A stretch of DNA of 47,221 bases, taken from Methanobacteriota archaeon. GTDB lineage: Archaea > Thermoplasmatota > Thermoplasmata > RBG-16-68-12 > JAFNFQ01. The stretch covers positions 1 to 47,221 of the forward strand of contig JAFNFQ010000060.1 in NCBI GenBank assembly GCA_017885655.1. Reading direction: 5' to 3'. Shown here in pieces: positions 16,096 to 24,393 of this stretch. Below the pieces are notes generated by a model. It was not told the DNA's origin. It worked only from the letters and a program-made list of their open reading frames with translations, and did not search any database. The first letter of the stretch is position 1; every line of letters begins with the position of its first letter. The position numbers were made by a program, and so were the translations under genes.

Positions 16096-17306
16096 AACTC
16101 GTCATCATCGGCGCGGGCGCTGCCGGACTGAGTGCGCTGAAGGCAATCCGCGGTATTGACTCAAGCTCCGAAGTCACGGTCGTGAAGAAGGAGAGCGCCC
16201 CGCCATACTCGCTGTCCTCGCTGCCGTTCAATCTGGCGGGAGAGATCAAGGACGAGAAGATGAGCAGGTTCGACGACGACTACTTCCAGGTCATGAACGC
16301 CAATGTCGTGATCGGCAAAGCGAACGGCATTCTCACCGACGCCAAGAAGGTCATCCTCGATGGCGGTAGGAAGATCGGTTACGACAAGCTGCTGATAGCC
16401 TCAGGCTCCTCGGCGATAATGCCGAGGATCGATGGCCTGGAAAAGGATGGGGTGCACACCATGGGTTCCCTCTCCGACACCTTCGAGTTGCGAGAGGCTG
16501 CCAAGTACGCCGACAGGATCGTCGTCATAGGTGCCGGCTTCGTCGGTCTCGAGGCCGCCATAGCCCTGAGGAAGCTTGGCAAAGAGATCGTCGTCGTCGA
16601 GATGCTGGAGAGAGTCCTCCCGAGGATGCTGGACACCGACATGGCGGCGATTGCGCAGAAGATGCTCGAGTCAAACGGAATTGAGATAAGACTTGGTGAC
16701 CAGGTCGAGGAAGTGCTTGGAGATAAGAAGGCAACCGGGGTCAGGCTCGGCAAGGGCGAAATCAAATGCGACCTCGTCGTCGTCGGAATAGGCGTGCGAC
16801 CGAACATCGAGATCGTCAAGGGCACTCCTGTCAAAACGAACATGGGAGTCGTCGTCGATGACACGATGCAGACGACTGTCACCGACATCTATGCGGCGGG
16901 CGATATAGTCGAAACTTTGGACCCGCTCTCGGGGAAGACGCGGATTGCCGCCATCTGGCCGAACGCAATAGAGCAGGGCCGCGTGGCGGGCAGGAACATG
17001 GCGGGCGCGGAGACCCACTATCCCGGTCCGTTGTCGGTGAACGTCATCAACATCTTCGACGTGCCTGTCGTTGCCCTTGGACTGATGTCTTCCGATGTCG
17101 AGGGGGCGGAGTCCATCGTCGTGAACCGTGGCGGGAACACGAGGAAGCTCATCATCAAGGATGACAAGGCGATCGGAGTTCAGTCAATCGGTTACGTAAG
17201 GAACCTCGGCTTCCTCCTGGTTTTGATCAACAAGGGCGAGAAGCTGGGCGAGCTCAGGGACAGGGTGTTGGACGAGAGGTTCGCCTACCCCGTCGCAACC
17301 AGATAG
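16092..17306 (+). CDS. FAD/NAD(P)-dependent oxidoreductase, CoA-disulfide-reductase-like without the redox cysteine
   Basis: The 404-residue protein is a pyridine-nucleotide-disulfide oxidoreductase: FAD loop VIIGAGAAGLSAL at residue 4, ATG-type 'LLIASGSSAIMPRIDG', NAD loop VVIGAGFVGLEAA near residue 143, and the FAD-ribityl motif TDIYAAGDIVE near residue 270. In NADH oxidases and CoA-disulfide reductases a redox cysteine lies in the S-x-x-x-C-G-L-P-Y segment; here the corresponding stretch is YSLSSLPF, with serine instead. It therefore probably shuttles electrons between NAD(H) and an Fe-S partner. Its 3' end overlaps the convergent AOR ferredoxin by 22 nt, and it is the size of the FAD subunit of three-subunit aldehyde oxidoreductases. 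ATG at 16092 chosen by the FAD loop position. Confidence 0.8.
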   Translation: MKLVIIGAGAAGLSALKAIRGIDSSSEVTVVKKESAPPYSLSSLPFNLAGEIKDEKMSRFDDDYFQVMNANVVIGKANGILTDAKKVILDGGRKIGYDKLLIASGSSAIMPRIDGLEKDGVHTMGSLSDTFELREAAKYADRIVVIGAGFVGLEAAIALRKLGKEIVVVEMLERVLPRMLDTDMAAIAQKMLESNGIEIRLGDQVEEVLGDKKATGVRLGKGEIKCDLVVVGIGVRPNIEIVKGTPVKTNMGVVVDDTMQTTVTDIYAAGDIVETLDPLSGKTRIAAIWPNAIEQGRVAGRNMAGAETHYPGPLSVNVINIFDVPVVALGLMSSDVEGAESIVVNRGGNTRKLIIKDDKAIGVQSIGYVRNLGFLLVLINKGEKLGELRDRVLDERFAYPVATR

Positions 17307-17758
17307 TGGCTGCTGTACAGCATCTTCTCGACGAAGTCCCTCCTCCGCCTCAGCAGCTCCTCCGTGTCCTCAAGATACTCGATCGCCTTCGTCGCGCAGA
17401 ACTTGACGCACGTCGGGTCGCCGTTGCAGAGGTCGCATTGGACCAGTTCCTTGCCCAAGACCGTTATCGCGGAGTACGGGCAGATGATGGCGCAGAACCT
17501 GCAGCCTATGCACTTCTCCTTATCCCGGACCACCCGTCCCTCGACCTTCGTGACCGCGTTCTGCGGGCACATCTTGACGCAGAGTGGATCATCGCATTGC
17601 AGGCAGACCAGCGGGACCTCATATCTCCGGAACTCGTCACGGATCACCGTTATGGCCGCTTTCTTTGGATTGTTCTCGCCGAACTTCTTCAGCGAGCACG
17701 CGATTGAGCACTGCCTGCAGCCCGTGCACAGCTCCGGATGCGTGTAGATGTGCTTCAT
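17285..17758 (-). CDS. Four-cluster ferredoxin subunit of aldehyde oxidoreductase (AorA-like)
   Basis: A 157-residue polyferredoxin of the DmsB/HycB type with four cysteine groups: CTGCRQCSIAC, CLQCDDPLCVKMCP, CIGCRFCAIICP and CDLCNGDPTCVKFC. Length and cluster number match the small Fe-S subunit that accompanies AOR-family enzymes. Its ATG overlaps the stop of the AOR gene (TGATG), indicating translational coupling and complex formation. It would pass electrons from the pterin-bound tungsten/molybdenum subunit on to ferredoxin or to the FAD oxidoreductase encoded convergently. Confidence 0.87.
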   Translation of the reverse strand: MKHIYTHPELCTGCRQCSIACSLKKFGENNPKKAAITVIRDEFRRYEVPLVCLQCDDPLCVKMCPQNAVTKVEGRVVRDKEKCIGCRFCAIICPYSAITVLGKELVQCDLCNGDPTCVKFCATKAIEYLEDTEELLRRRRDFVEKMLYSSHYLVATG

Positions 17759-19584
17759 CAGATCGCCTCCAGCTCTGCCTTCCTGACCTCGGGCACGGTG
17801 CCGTCCTCGTTCCATCCTCTGAGATCGTAGTACCTGCTGAGCATCCCGTCGAACTCCTTCCGGTCGATGTGGTGCCCCTTGGCCAGTCCGAGCGGCATCG
17901 GGTCGTCGAAGTACCTCTTGGGGAGCGTGTCGTCCTTCCTCGTCACGCCCTCCCTGATGTTGATCAAGCGCTCCGTGTCGATCACCCTCTTCCCGACCTC
18001 CTGCAGCTCCGCCTCGCTCATGTCCCAACCCGCCGCGGCCTTGATCAGCCCGCTGAAGTGCTCGTACTTCAGGAAGTGAGGGCTGTTGAACCCGTGACAG
18101 ATGAACTTGCAGAGGCCGAGGCAGTCAATCGTCGCGAAGATGTTGTCGGAGAAGTAGACCGCTTTCTCCTTCCCTTCATAGGAGGACGGGTCCGTCACCA
18201 CGCCCTTGCCGTAGATCTTCTCCTTGGCCTCAAGGGGGAGCTTGAGGAATATTTCGAGCGTCGGCCTGCTCCTCAGATGGTCCGCGCCCCTCGATGCGGT
18301 TGCGATTCCCAGTGCGAACGCCTTGATGTACCTCACGTCGTGCGGGTCGCTCTGCGGGAGGTTCTTGACGGCGATGAGGTAGTCCCTCGACTTCTCGCCG
18401 AAAAGCCTCGCGGCCTGCGTGCTCTCCGCCAGGTCGTTCCCGAACCCCTCCCGCCTCGAAACCATGTGCAGGAGCTTCTTCGCCAGCTCGAAGTCCCCGA
18501 ACCTGAGCGCCTCCCCCGTCATCTTGTCGTCAATCATGCCCTTCTCGTAGAGCTCGAACGCCCATGCGAGTATCGTCCCCGCCGAGGAAATGTCCAGACC
18601 GAGGTCGTTGCAGACGTTGCTCAGCTCGATGACGTTGGCGGTGTTCTCGATCCCCAGGTTCGAGCCGAGTAAGCCGAGCGCTGTGTACTCCGGCCCCTCG
18701 CCGCCGAGAGTGTTCCTGTGGCGGCAATGGACGAAGCAGTCGGCGCATGCGACCATCTTCTCCACGAATTTGTGGACAACTTCCGCGTCAAGGGAATCGC
18801 TCCACTGGTTTAGCTGGCTGTTCTTGGTCCTTATGGCCCCCAGAGCGTTGCTGACCTCGTAGAGCAGAGGAGTGCCCATGGTGCCGAGTATCGCAGTGAT
18901 CTTGGATGACATCAGATATTCCTTGAGCTCGAGCACGTAGTTCAGCATCTCCTCCGGGCGGGCGATCTGGATGCCGATAGTCCCGCTCGCGACGACCGCC
19001 TTGACATTCTTCGAGCCCATGACCGCTCCCATGCCGCCGCGGCCCGCCGCGTTCTTGACGCCGGTGCGGACGTTGGCGAAGCGGACCATCTTCTCTCCCG
19101 CCACGCCGCAGACGACCATCTCGCAGTCTCCGACTTCCTGTCTTATCGACTTCTGCGCATCGTTGGTGTCCAGGCCCCAGTGGTCCTTCGCGTCGCGGAT
19201 TTGGATCGAGCCGTCGTTGACCAGCAAGTAGGATGGCTTTTTCGCCCTTCCCAAGAGGATGAGCCTGTCGAAGCCCGCGTACCTGAGCTCGGGCCCGAAG
19301 AACCCGCCGCAGTTCGCGTCCCCGAGGATCATCGACTCGGGCGACTTCGCGCTGACGCTGAACCTGCTCGAGCTCGGCGCGGAGGTGCCCGTGAGAAAAC
19401 CGGTGCCGAAGATCAGCACATTGTCGGGCGCGAGAGGGTCCACGCCCTTGTGCAGCATCTTGAGAAGGTAGTGCATGTTCAGCCCCCTCCCGCCGAGGTA
19501 CTTCCTCCGCAGCGAGTCAGGGACCTCCTGCACCGTGACCTTCTCCTTCGTCAAGTCGACAATCCCGAGCTTGCGCTTGTGCAC
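17758..19584 (-). CDS. aor: Tungsten/molybdenum aldehyde:ferredoxin oxidoreductase, catalytic subunit
   Basis: The 608-residue protein has the AOR-family layout: N-terminal pterin-binding domain with YLGGRGLNMHYL and AAGRGGMGAVMGSKN, then the 4Fe-4S ligands C280-x2-C283-x3-C287 and C492 in the DCLGLCKF motif, which contacts both pterins. The enzyme oxidises aldehydes to acids with ferredoxin as acceptor. It starts at GTG with GAGGAG about 8 nt upstream. MoaD (upstream) and a polyferredoxin (downstream, overlapping) complete the unit. Adjacent acyl-CoA ligase and the benzoyl-CoA reductase cluster suggest aromatic aldehydes, for example benzaldehyde, as substrate; that is inference. Confidence 0.9.
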   Translation of the reverse strand: MHKRKLGIVDLTKEKVTVQEVPDSLRRKYLGGRGLNMHYLLKMLHKGVDPLAPDNVLIFGTGFLTGTSAPSSSRFSVSAKSPESMILGDANCGGFFGPELRYAGFDRLILLGRAKKPSYLLVNDGSIQIRDAKDHWGLDTNDAQKSIRQEVGDCEMVVCGVAGEKMVRFANVRTGVKNAAGRGGMGAVMGSKNVKAVVASGTIGIQIARPEEMLNYVLELKEYLMSSKITAILGTMGTPLLYEVSNALGAIRTKNSQLNQWSDSLDAEVVHKFVEKMVACADCFVHCRHRNTLGGEGPEYTALGLLGSNLGIENTANVIELSNVCNDLGLDISSAGTILAWAFELYEKGMIDDKMTGEALRFGDFELAKKLLHMVSRREGFGNDLAESTQAARLFGEKSRDYLIAVKNLPQSDPHDVRYIKAFALGIATASRGADHLRSRPTLEIFLKLPLEAKEKIYGKGVVTDPSSYEGKEKAVYFSDNIFATIDCLGLCKFICHGFNSPHFLKYEHFSGLIKAAAGWDMSEAELQEVGKRVIDTERLINIREGVTRKDDTLPKRYFDDPMPLGLAKGHHIDRKEFDGMLSRYYDLRGWNEDGTVPEVRKAELEAI

Positions 19585-19599
19585 CGACTCACTCCTCTT

Positions 19600-19878
19600 T
19601 CAGCCACCCGCGATGGCGACCATGATCATTACCTCATCACCGTCGCGGAGGACAGCGGTCTTCTCCGTCTCAGAGGTCACCGGCACCTGGTTGATGAATA
19701 TGTTGAGGTGGTCGCGGACATTGCCTTCCTTGTCGAACACCTCGTCCTTCATCCCCGGGTACTCGCCGCACAGCTTGTTCAGCAGGCTGACGATGTTCCC
19801 ACGGTCAGGGGACACCTTGACCTCGCTGCGTCCTGCTATCTTGCTGAACGGCTGGAACAGCTTCACCTTCAGGTTCAA
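19600..19878 (-). CDS. moaD: MoaD/ThiS-family sulfur carrier protein
   Basis: The 92-residue protein is a ubiquitin-like sulfur carrier that ends in the diagnostic Gly-Gly (MVAIAGG). The fold pattern (KVKLFQPFSKIAG start, LLNKLCGEYPGM helix, LNIFINQVPVT and LRDGDEVMIMVAIAGG) is typical. It provides dithiolene sulfur for molybdopterin/tungstopterin and is commonly next to AOR genes. The start appears to be TTG at 19878 after box A ggtttaaggc (19921-19930, minus strand). It is the first gene of the moaD-aor-ferredoxin operon; the spacing to aor is 15 nt. Confidence 0.85.
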   Translation of the reverse strand: MNLKVKLFQPFSKIAGRSEVKVSPDRGNIVSLLNKLCGEYPGMKDEVFDKEGNVRDHLNIFINQVPVTSETEKTAVLRDGDEVMIMVAIAGG

Positions 19879-19920
19879 ATGGCGACCCCGGTGGCCCTTT
19901 TCCTCAGGAAGGTCGATTCT

Positions 19921-19997
19921 GCCTTAAACCTTGGCGACAAGAGAATACTTGTTTGGCGGGAATCGCCGCGTCATTTCCTCGCGGAAACATATAAACA
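19921..19997. promoter_or_regulatory. Divergent promoter region between moaD-aor and acyl-CoA ligase, with inverted repeat
   Basis: Two box A elements flank the region: gccttaaacc (19921-19930, minus strand for moaD) and acatataaac (about 19988-19997, plus strand for the ligase). Between them lies an inverted repeat ACAAG-n6-CTTGT (19937-19952), placed so that a bound regulator could control both directions. A coregulated aldehyde oxidation and acid activation unit fits. Confidence 0.5.
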
Positions 19998-20036
19998 GAG
20001 GCGTCATTATGGCGCATCGCCCCAGAGGGCAGCTGC

Positions 20037-21599
20037 ATGAGCTGGCTCACGATAGGAGAGGCCGTAAGGGTCAACGCCGGGAAATATCCCGACAAGCTGG
20101 CGTTCAAGGACGAGAGGCGCTCTCTCACGTTCAGGCAGCTCGACGAGAGGACTAATAGGCTGGCGAACGCGCTGCTCGGCCTCGGCTTGCAGAAGGGCGA
20201 CAAGCTCTCGACCGTGCTGCAGAACTGCCTGGAGTTCGTCGAGGTCTACTTGGCGGGCGCGAAGGCGGGCATCGTTGTGGCGCCTGTGAACTGGCGTCTG
20301 GCTCCCCTAGAAGCGGAATATGTCGTGAACAATTCCGACGCCAAGGCCCTGATAACCTGCGTCGATTGCTTCCCGCTCGTCGAGGAGTTCAGGCACAAGG
20401 TGAAGATCGACCCGGGGATGTTCATCCACGTCGGCGAGAAGGCCCCCAAGGGCTACCTGGACTTCGAGCAGCTCATCGCTCGGGCAGACGCTGGTCCCCC
20501 TGCGGTCGAGGTCAAAGGCGAGGACACGTGGGTCATCCTGTACACATCAGGCACGACTGGAACGCCGAAAGGCGTCGTGCGCTCGCACGAATCATACGCT
20601 GCCTTCTTCCTCATCAACGAGGTGGAGTTCAGCTTCAAGCCCGACGACTACGCGCTCGCAATGATGCCCCTTTTCCACGTCAATTCCACCTTCTACTCCT
20701 TCGTCTTCACCTACATCGGAGCGGCAGTCTACATCCACAGAGAGAGGAAGTTCGACCCCGCCGAGGTCCTTCGGATTATCGAGAAGGAGCGCATCACCTT
20801 CAGCTCGATGATACCGACTCACTACGCCCTGATCTTCGGCCTCTCCGAGGACGAGAGGAAGAAGTATGACGTGAGTTCAGTGCGGACCCTCCTGACCTCA
20901 TCCGCCCCTGTCCGACGCGACATGAAGCTCGCTATCATGGACTACTTCAAGGGAGCGCTTCTCTTCGAGGCGTACGGCTCGACCGAGGCGGGCCTCGTCA
21001 CCCTCCTGAGACCAGAGGACCAGTTCAAGCGGCTAGAGTCGATAGGGAAGGAGTGCATCGGCACAGACTCGATCAAGCTCCTCGACGACAAGGGCCGCGA
21101 GGTCGGAGTCGGGGACATCGGGGAGCTGTTCTCCCGCGGCCCGATGATGTTCGATTCGTACTACAAGCTGCCGGAGAAGACGAAGGCATCAAGGCGTGGC
21201 GACTACTTCAGCGCAGGCGACCTGGCCAGGCGGGACGAGGAGGGATTCTACTTCCTCGTCGACAGGAAGGACAACATGATAATCACCGGCGGCGAGCACG
21301 TCTACCCGACGGAGGTGGAGAAGGTCATCGGTGCGCACCCGGCGGTCAGGGAAGTGGCGGTGGTCGGGCTGCCTCACGAGAAGTGGGGCGAGGCTGTCAC
21401 GGCGGTGATCGTCCTGAAGGAGAACAAGACCGCGACCGAGGACGAGATGATTGACTACTGCAAGGACAAGATCGCCGCGTTCAAGAAGCCGAAGAAAGTG
21501 ATCTTCGTGGAGGACTCCAAGATTCCCAGGACGACGACAGGGAAGATAGTCCACCGCCATCTGAGAGCGAGGCTCCACGAGGAGTCCCTGAAAGGGTGA
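20037..21599 (+). CDS. Acyl-CoA synthetase (ANL superfamily, AMP-forming)
   Basis: The 520-residue protein has all ANL signatures: the P-loop-like YTSGTTGTPKG (about residue 169), substrate-pocket segment around MPLFHVNSTF, A5 motif YGSTEAG, A7/A8 GDLARRDEEGFYFLVDRKDNM with the hinge, and the catalytic lysine in IPRTTTGKIVHR near the C terminus. It adenylates a carboxylic acid and forms its CoA thioester. Length and motif set suit medium-chain or aryl ligases; position beside aor and near the bzd cluster suggests an aromatic acid such as benzoate. ATG at 20037 has GAGGG upstream and a box A about 40 nt earlier. Confidence 0.87.
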   Translation: MSWLTIGEAVRVNAGKYPDKLAFKDERRSLTFRQLDERTNRLANALLGLGLQKGDKLSTVLQNCLEFVEVYLAGAKAGIVVAPVNWRLAPLEAEYVVNNSDAKALITCVDCFPLVEEFRHKVKIDPGMFIHVGEKAPKGYLDFEQLIARADAGPPAVEVKGEDTWVILYTSGTTGTPKGVVRSHESYAAFFLINEVEFSFKPDDYALAMMPLFHVNSTFYSFVFTYIGAAVYIHRERKFDPAEVLRIIEKERITFSSMIPTHYALIFGLSEDERKKYDVSSVRTLLTSSAPVRRDMKLAIMDYFKGALLFEAYGSTEAGLVTLLRPEDQFKRLESIGKECIGTDSIKLLDDKGREVGVGDIGELFSRGPMMFDSYYKLPEKTKASRRGDYFSAGDLARRDEEGFYFLVDRKDNMIITGGEHVYPTEVEKVIGAHPAVREVAVVGLPHEKWGEAVTAVIVLKENKTATEDEMIDYCKDKIAAFKKPKKVIFVEDSKIPRTTTGKIVHRHLRARLHEESLKG

Positions 21600-21611
21600 G
21601 CCGCAGAAGAC

Positions 21612-22454
21612 TCAGGCCACCCTGAGAGACCGGAGAAGGTTGAGGTTCCTCTTGTTCCAGCCGCCAACATCCGGAGTCTCGATGTTCCCAGGGCAGCCGC
21701 GGAACCGCAAGTCGTTCATCAGGAGGCGGAAAGGCTCCTTCCCCAGCCTGCCCCGCCCGATGTGCTGATGTCTGTCCAAGTGAGACCCGAGCTCCCCCAC
21801 GGAATCGTTGAGATGAAAGGCTTTCAGGAGCCCGAGCCCGACTACGGAATCGAATCGCTCGAGGACCTCTTCGAAGCCGCCTTCTGTCCTGATGTCATAA
21901 CCTGCTCCGAAAGCGTGGCACGTGTCGAAGCACACCGCCAGTCGGTCGCCGTGCTCCGCCTGGTCGATAATCGACCTGAGCTGCTCGAACGTGTGGCCGA
22001 CCACAGACCCCTGGCCGGCGGTGTTCTCCAGGCACAGCGTCACATCAGGGGCATCCGCGCTGTTGATGCACCAGTCCAAGCTCTCCGCGATTCTCTCGAT
22101 GGCGTATTTTTCCCCCTTGCCCAAGTGCGCCCCGGGGTGGAAAACCAAGAAAGGCACCTTGAGTCTCTGGGCGCGGTTCATCTCGTCCGCGAAGGCGCTC
22201 CTGTATAGCTTGACCATCTTGGCTTTCGGGGATGCGAGGTTGATGAGGTAATTGTCGTGGATCACAGGCTTCGAGAGGTCGGAGGAACTCAGTGCATCTC
22301 GGAATCTCGCCGCCGCCTCTTCCTCCAGGGGTTTTGCCCTCAGGCTCCGGGGGCTCCTCGCGAATATCTGGAAGGTCTCGCACTTGAGCGACCTCGCGCG
22401 GGCCACCGCCAACTCGATGCCTTCCGCGATTGAGACGTGGGCTCCGATCAGCAT
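21612..22454 (-). CDS. nfo: Endonuclease IV (AP endonuclease)
   Basis: The 280-residue TIM-barrel protein has the endonuclease IV signatures: IGAHVSIAEG start with FQIFARSPRS, H-D-N-Y-L-I-N-L (metal-ligand His), FHPGAHLG, LENTAGQGSVVGHTFEQL (Glu ligand), CFDTCHAFGAGYD, FHLNDS-x-x-x-x-G-S-H-x-D-R-H-x-H-I-G-R-G and final NIETPD. These supply the three zinc sites. It repairs abasic sites. Convergent with the acyl-CoA ligase, with a 12-nt gap; a T-rich box A (about 22486-22494) lies upstream on the minus strand. Confidence 0.9.
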   Translation of the reverse strand: MLIGAHVSIAEGIELAVARARSLKCETFQIFARSPRSLRAKPLEEEAAARFRDALSSSDLSKPVIHDNYLINLASPKAKMVKLYRSAFADEMNRAQRLKVPFLVFHPGAHLGKGEKYAIERIAESLDWCINSADAPDVTLCLENTAGQGSVVGHTFEQLRSIIDQAEHGDRLAVCFDTCHAFGAGYDIRTEGGFEEVLERFDSVVGLGLLKAFHLNDSVGELGSHLDRHQHIGRGRLGKEPFRLLMNDLRFRGCPGNIETPDVGGWNKRNLNLLRSLRVA

Positions 22455-22659
22455 CTGAATCCTTGCGGGAGAATGCCCGGTTCGTGTAAAAAGATTGGGC
22501 AGTCGTTCGATTGGCCTGAACGACGGCAGTGAGGGCGCAATCGTGTTCCGAGGCGAAGCCCTAAATAGCGAGCAAATGATGAACTGAACACTCGGTCAAA
22601 CATCATCTGGATTGCTCGGAGAGCGAAACCCGGATCGACAAGGCGGGAAGAGGAAAAGG

Positions 22660-23943
22660 ATGCGCGCAGCTAGATTCGGTAAATCCACCGCAACGCACAC
22701 TCGCAGCGGGCACCTACTGCTCATGATGTTCCTGGGAAGTCCGAGGCGCAAGGTGGAGGCAGAACCGCCAATCGAATCACCGGAGGAGGCGAGGCGCTTA
22801 GTCTCCGAGATCTCCGACCTGACGGAGAGAGTGCGGCGCGTCCCCGGGCTCGAGGAGGGCAATGTCGAGGAAATTGAGAGGAGCGAGGACAGGATACTGC
22901 GAGAATACTCCGAGATGAACCCCCGGAAGCGCAGTCGCTTCCTAAGGGACCTAGGTGAATTGGCGGCGACAGTCGATTCCGGTCACAAGGACGGGATACT
23001 GTCCGAGAAGCAGTTCAGGATACTTGAGCTCATGATCAAGAAGACTAGGATGAGGGATTTCTTCGTCGCGCGGAGACTGCTTATCAAATTCGCCAAACCC
23101 CTCGAGCTGAAGAAGGAGAGGGACGCCAAGCTGGAGCGATACAGGTCCTATCACAGGAAGCTCGAAGCGCGCGGAAAGGACCTGAGGTCGGAGATAACCA
23201 GGATGAAGAGGGTCCCCATGCCCGAGAAATCACCAGAGGATGTCGCGGCCGCCAAGAACGCCGTCGAGGAGTACAACGCGGCGGCCGCGCACGCGCTCGT
23301 GGACTTCTTCGCTCACGCACCGTGCGTCGAGGCCATATCGTTCGCTCTCGAGGCCTCGTCGGTCCCTGAGCTGAGCGTGCCAGCCCCCAAGAGCCGCGAG
23401 TCCGTGAAGGAGCTCGTGCAGGCGCTCCAGGAAGAGCATGTCAAGGGGGCATTCGGGAAGGAGAACATGGCCAAGCTCGTCGAAGCCGCAGCGTATTCGG
23501 AGAAACGTCTGGAGCATTTCGTGAAGGACTTCAAATGGTTCCAGAGGCAGCTGCAGGAAAACGTCGGATGGCTCTCGGAACTCACTGCGGCCCGGAGCGG
23601 CGCTCTGAGGATTGCCTGGCCCGATCCCGCGGAGCAGGTCATGAAGCGCATCTCGGTCATCGAACCGTTTCTGGGGAGATTGCCTCGGGGAGAAAGGGCG
23701 GTCCAAGCGCTGGCGAATCTCAGGGGGATGCTCGACGCGGGCGACTACGAGGCATGCCTGAGGAGCGAGACCGTCTACAAATCTCAGGGCGAAGCGGCGG
23801 TGGCGCGATTCAGGGGAACCCTCGACGAAGACATAAGCAGACATGAATCGGAGCTGGCGAATATCCAGCGGCAGCTGGCGGAACTGCCCGGCACGGACAA
23901 GCTTGTGGCCAGGGTCCCGGCGCGAGGTCCGGCGGCTGACTGA
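22660..23943 (+). CDS. Unknown coiled-coil protein, 427 aa
   Basis: A strongly helical, highly charged protein with heptad-like segments (EEARRLVSEISDLTERVRRV, YRSYHRKLEARGKDLRSEI, ISRHESELANIQRQLAEL). No enzyme motif is recognisable. The ATG at 22660 is preceded by gaggaaaagg, a fair Shine-Dalgarno; TTG at 22612 would add 16 residues and ATG at 22723 would drop 21. Box A cctaaatag lies near 22560. A structural or scaffolding function is the most that can be inferred. Confidence 0.65.
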   Translation: MRAARFGKSTATHTRSGHLLLMMFLGSPRRKVEAEPPIESPEEARRLVSEISDLTERVRRVPGLEEGNVEEIERSEDRILREYSEMNPRKRSRFLRDLGELAATVDSGHKDGILSEKQFRILELMIKKTRMRDFFVARRLLIKFAKPLELKKERDAKLERYRSYHRKLEARGKDLRSEITRMKRVPMPEKSPEDVAAAKNAVEEYNAAAAHALVDFFAHAPCVEAISFALEASSVPELSVPAPKSRESVKELVQALQEEHVKGAFGKENMAKLVEAAAYSEKRLEHFVKDFKWFQRQLQENVGWLSELTAARSGALRIAWPDPAEQVMKRISVIEPFLGRLPRGERAVQALANLRGMLDAGDYEACLRSETVYKSQGEAAVARFRGTLDEDISRHESELANIQRQLAELPGTDKLVARVPARGPAAD

Positions 23944-24008
23944 GGCTCATTTTGCGCTCGCGCAACCACTCCGTCTGCTTTATCTCCCAGAACACTTTCC
24001 CGCATCTG

Positions 24009-24392
24009 GTGTCAGTGCATCGCCCTAGCTCCGTGCTGAGGTGCCATTTCTGCGGCAACCAGCTCTCGCTCGCCCAGGCGCTCGAGCTGCACGAGGGCGA
24101 GGGCTACTTCTATGTGTGCGAGCACTGCGCTATGTCGCTCGACCCCCTGAGGCTGAAGCAGGTCACCTGCTACAGGTGCGCGGCCGAGGGGAACAGGACA
24201 AGGTCGCTCGCGACCTGCGACATGTGCAAGAAGGGCATCTGCGCCTCGCACCATGTCGACATGCACTCCGAGAACCCCGCTGGCCCAAACCGCCGCGTCT
24301 CCATGTACGAGCCTGCCCTAATGATGCCCGGCGGGAAGAGGCGGGTGCTCTGCGATGTCTGTGCGGCGGCGCTCGGTGAGGAGGAAGAGTAG
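24009..24392 (+). CDS. Small zinc-ribbon protein
   Basis: About 127 residues with three cysteine groups: CHFCGNQLS...CEHCA, CYRCAAEG...CDMCKKGICASHHVDMH and CDVCAA near the end, a layout of multi-ribbon or B-box-like zinc domains. A box A gctttatctc (about 23976-23985) would start transcription close to 24006-24010, which favours a leaderless GTG at 24009 (or 24015) over TTG at 23952. It ends 1 nt before the convergent methyltransferase. Function unknown; protein or RNA contact is inference. Confidence 0.65.
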   Translation: MSVHRPSSVLRCHFCGNQLSLAQALELHEGEGYFYVCEHCAMSLDPLRLKQVTCYRCAAEGNRTRSLATCDMCKKGICASHHVDMHSENPAGPNRRVSMYEPALMMPGGKRRVLCDVCAAALGEEEE

Positions 24393-24393
24393 G

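Noticed and set aside
19180-20040. 286-residue plus-strand frame antisense to aor and moaD
   Set aside because: Both minus genes have diagnostic motifs (Fe-S cysteines, Gly-Gly end); the plus frame has none.
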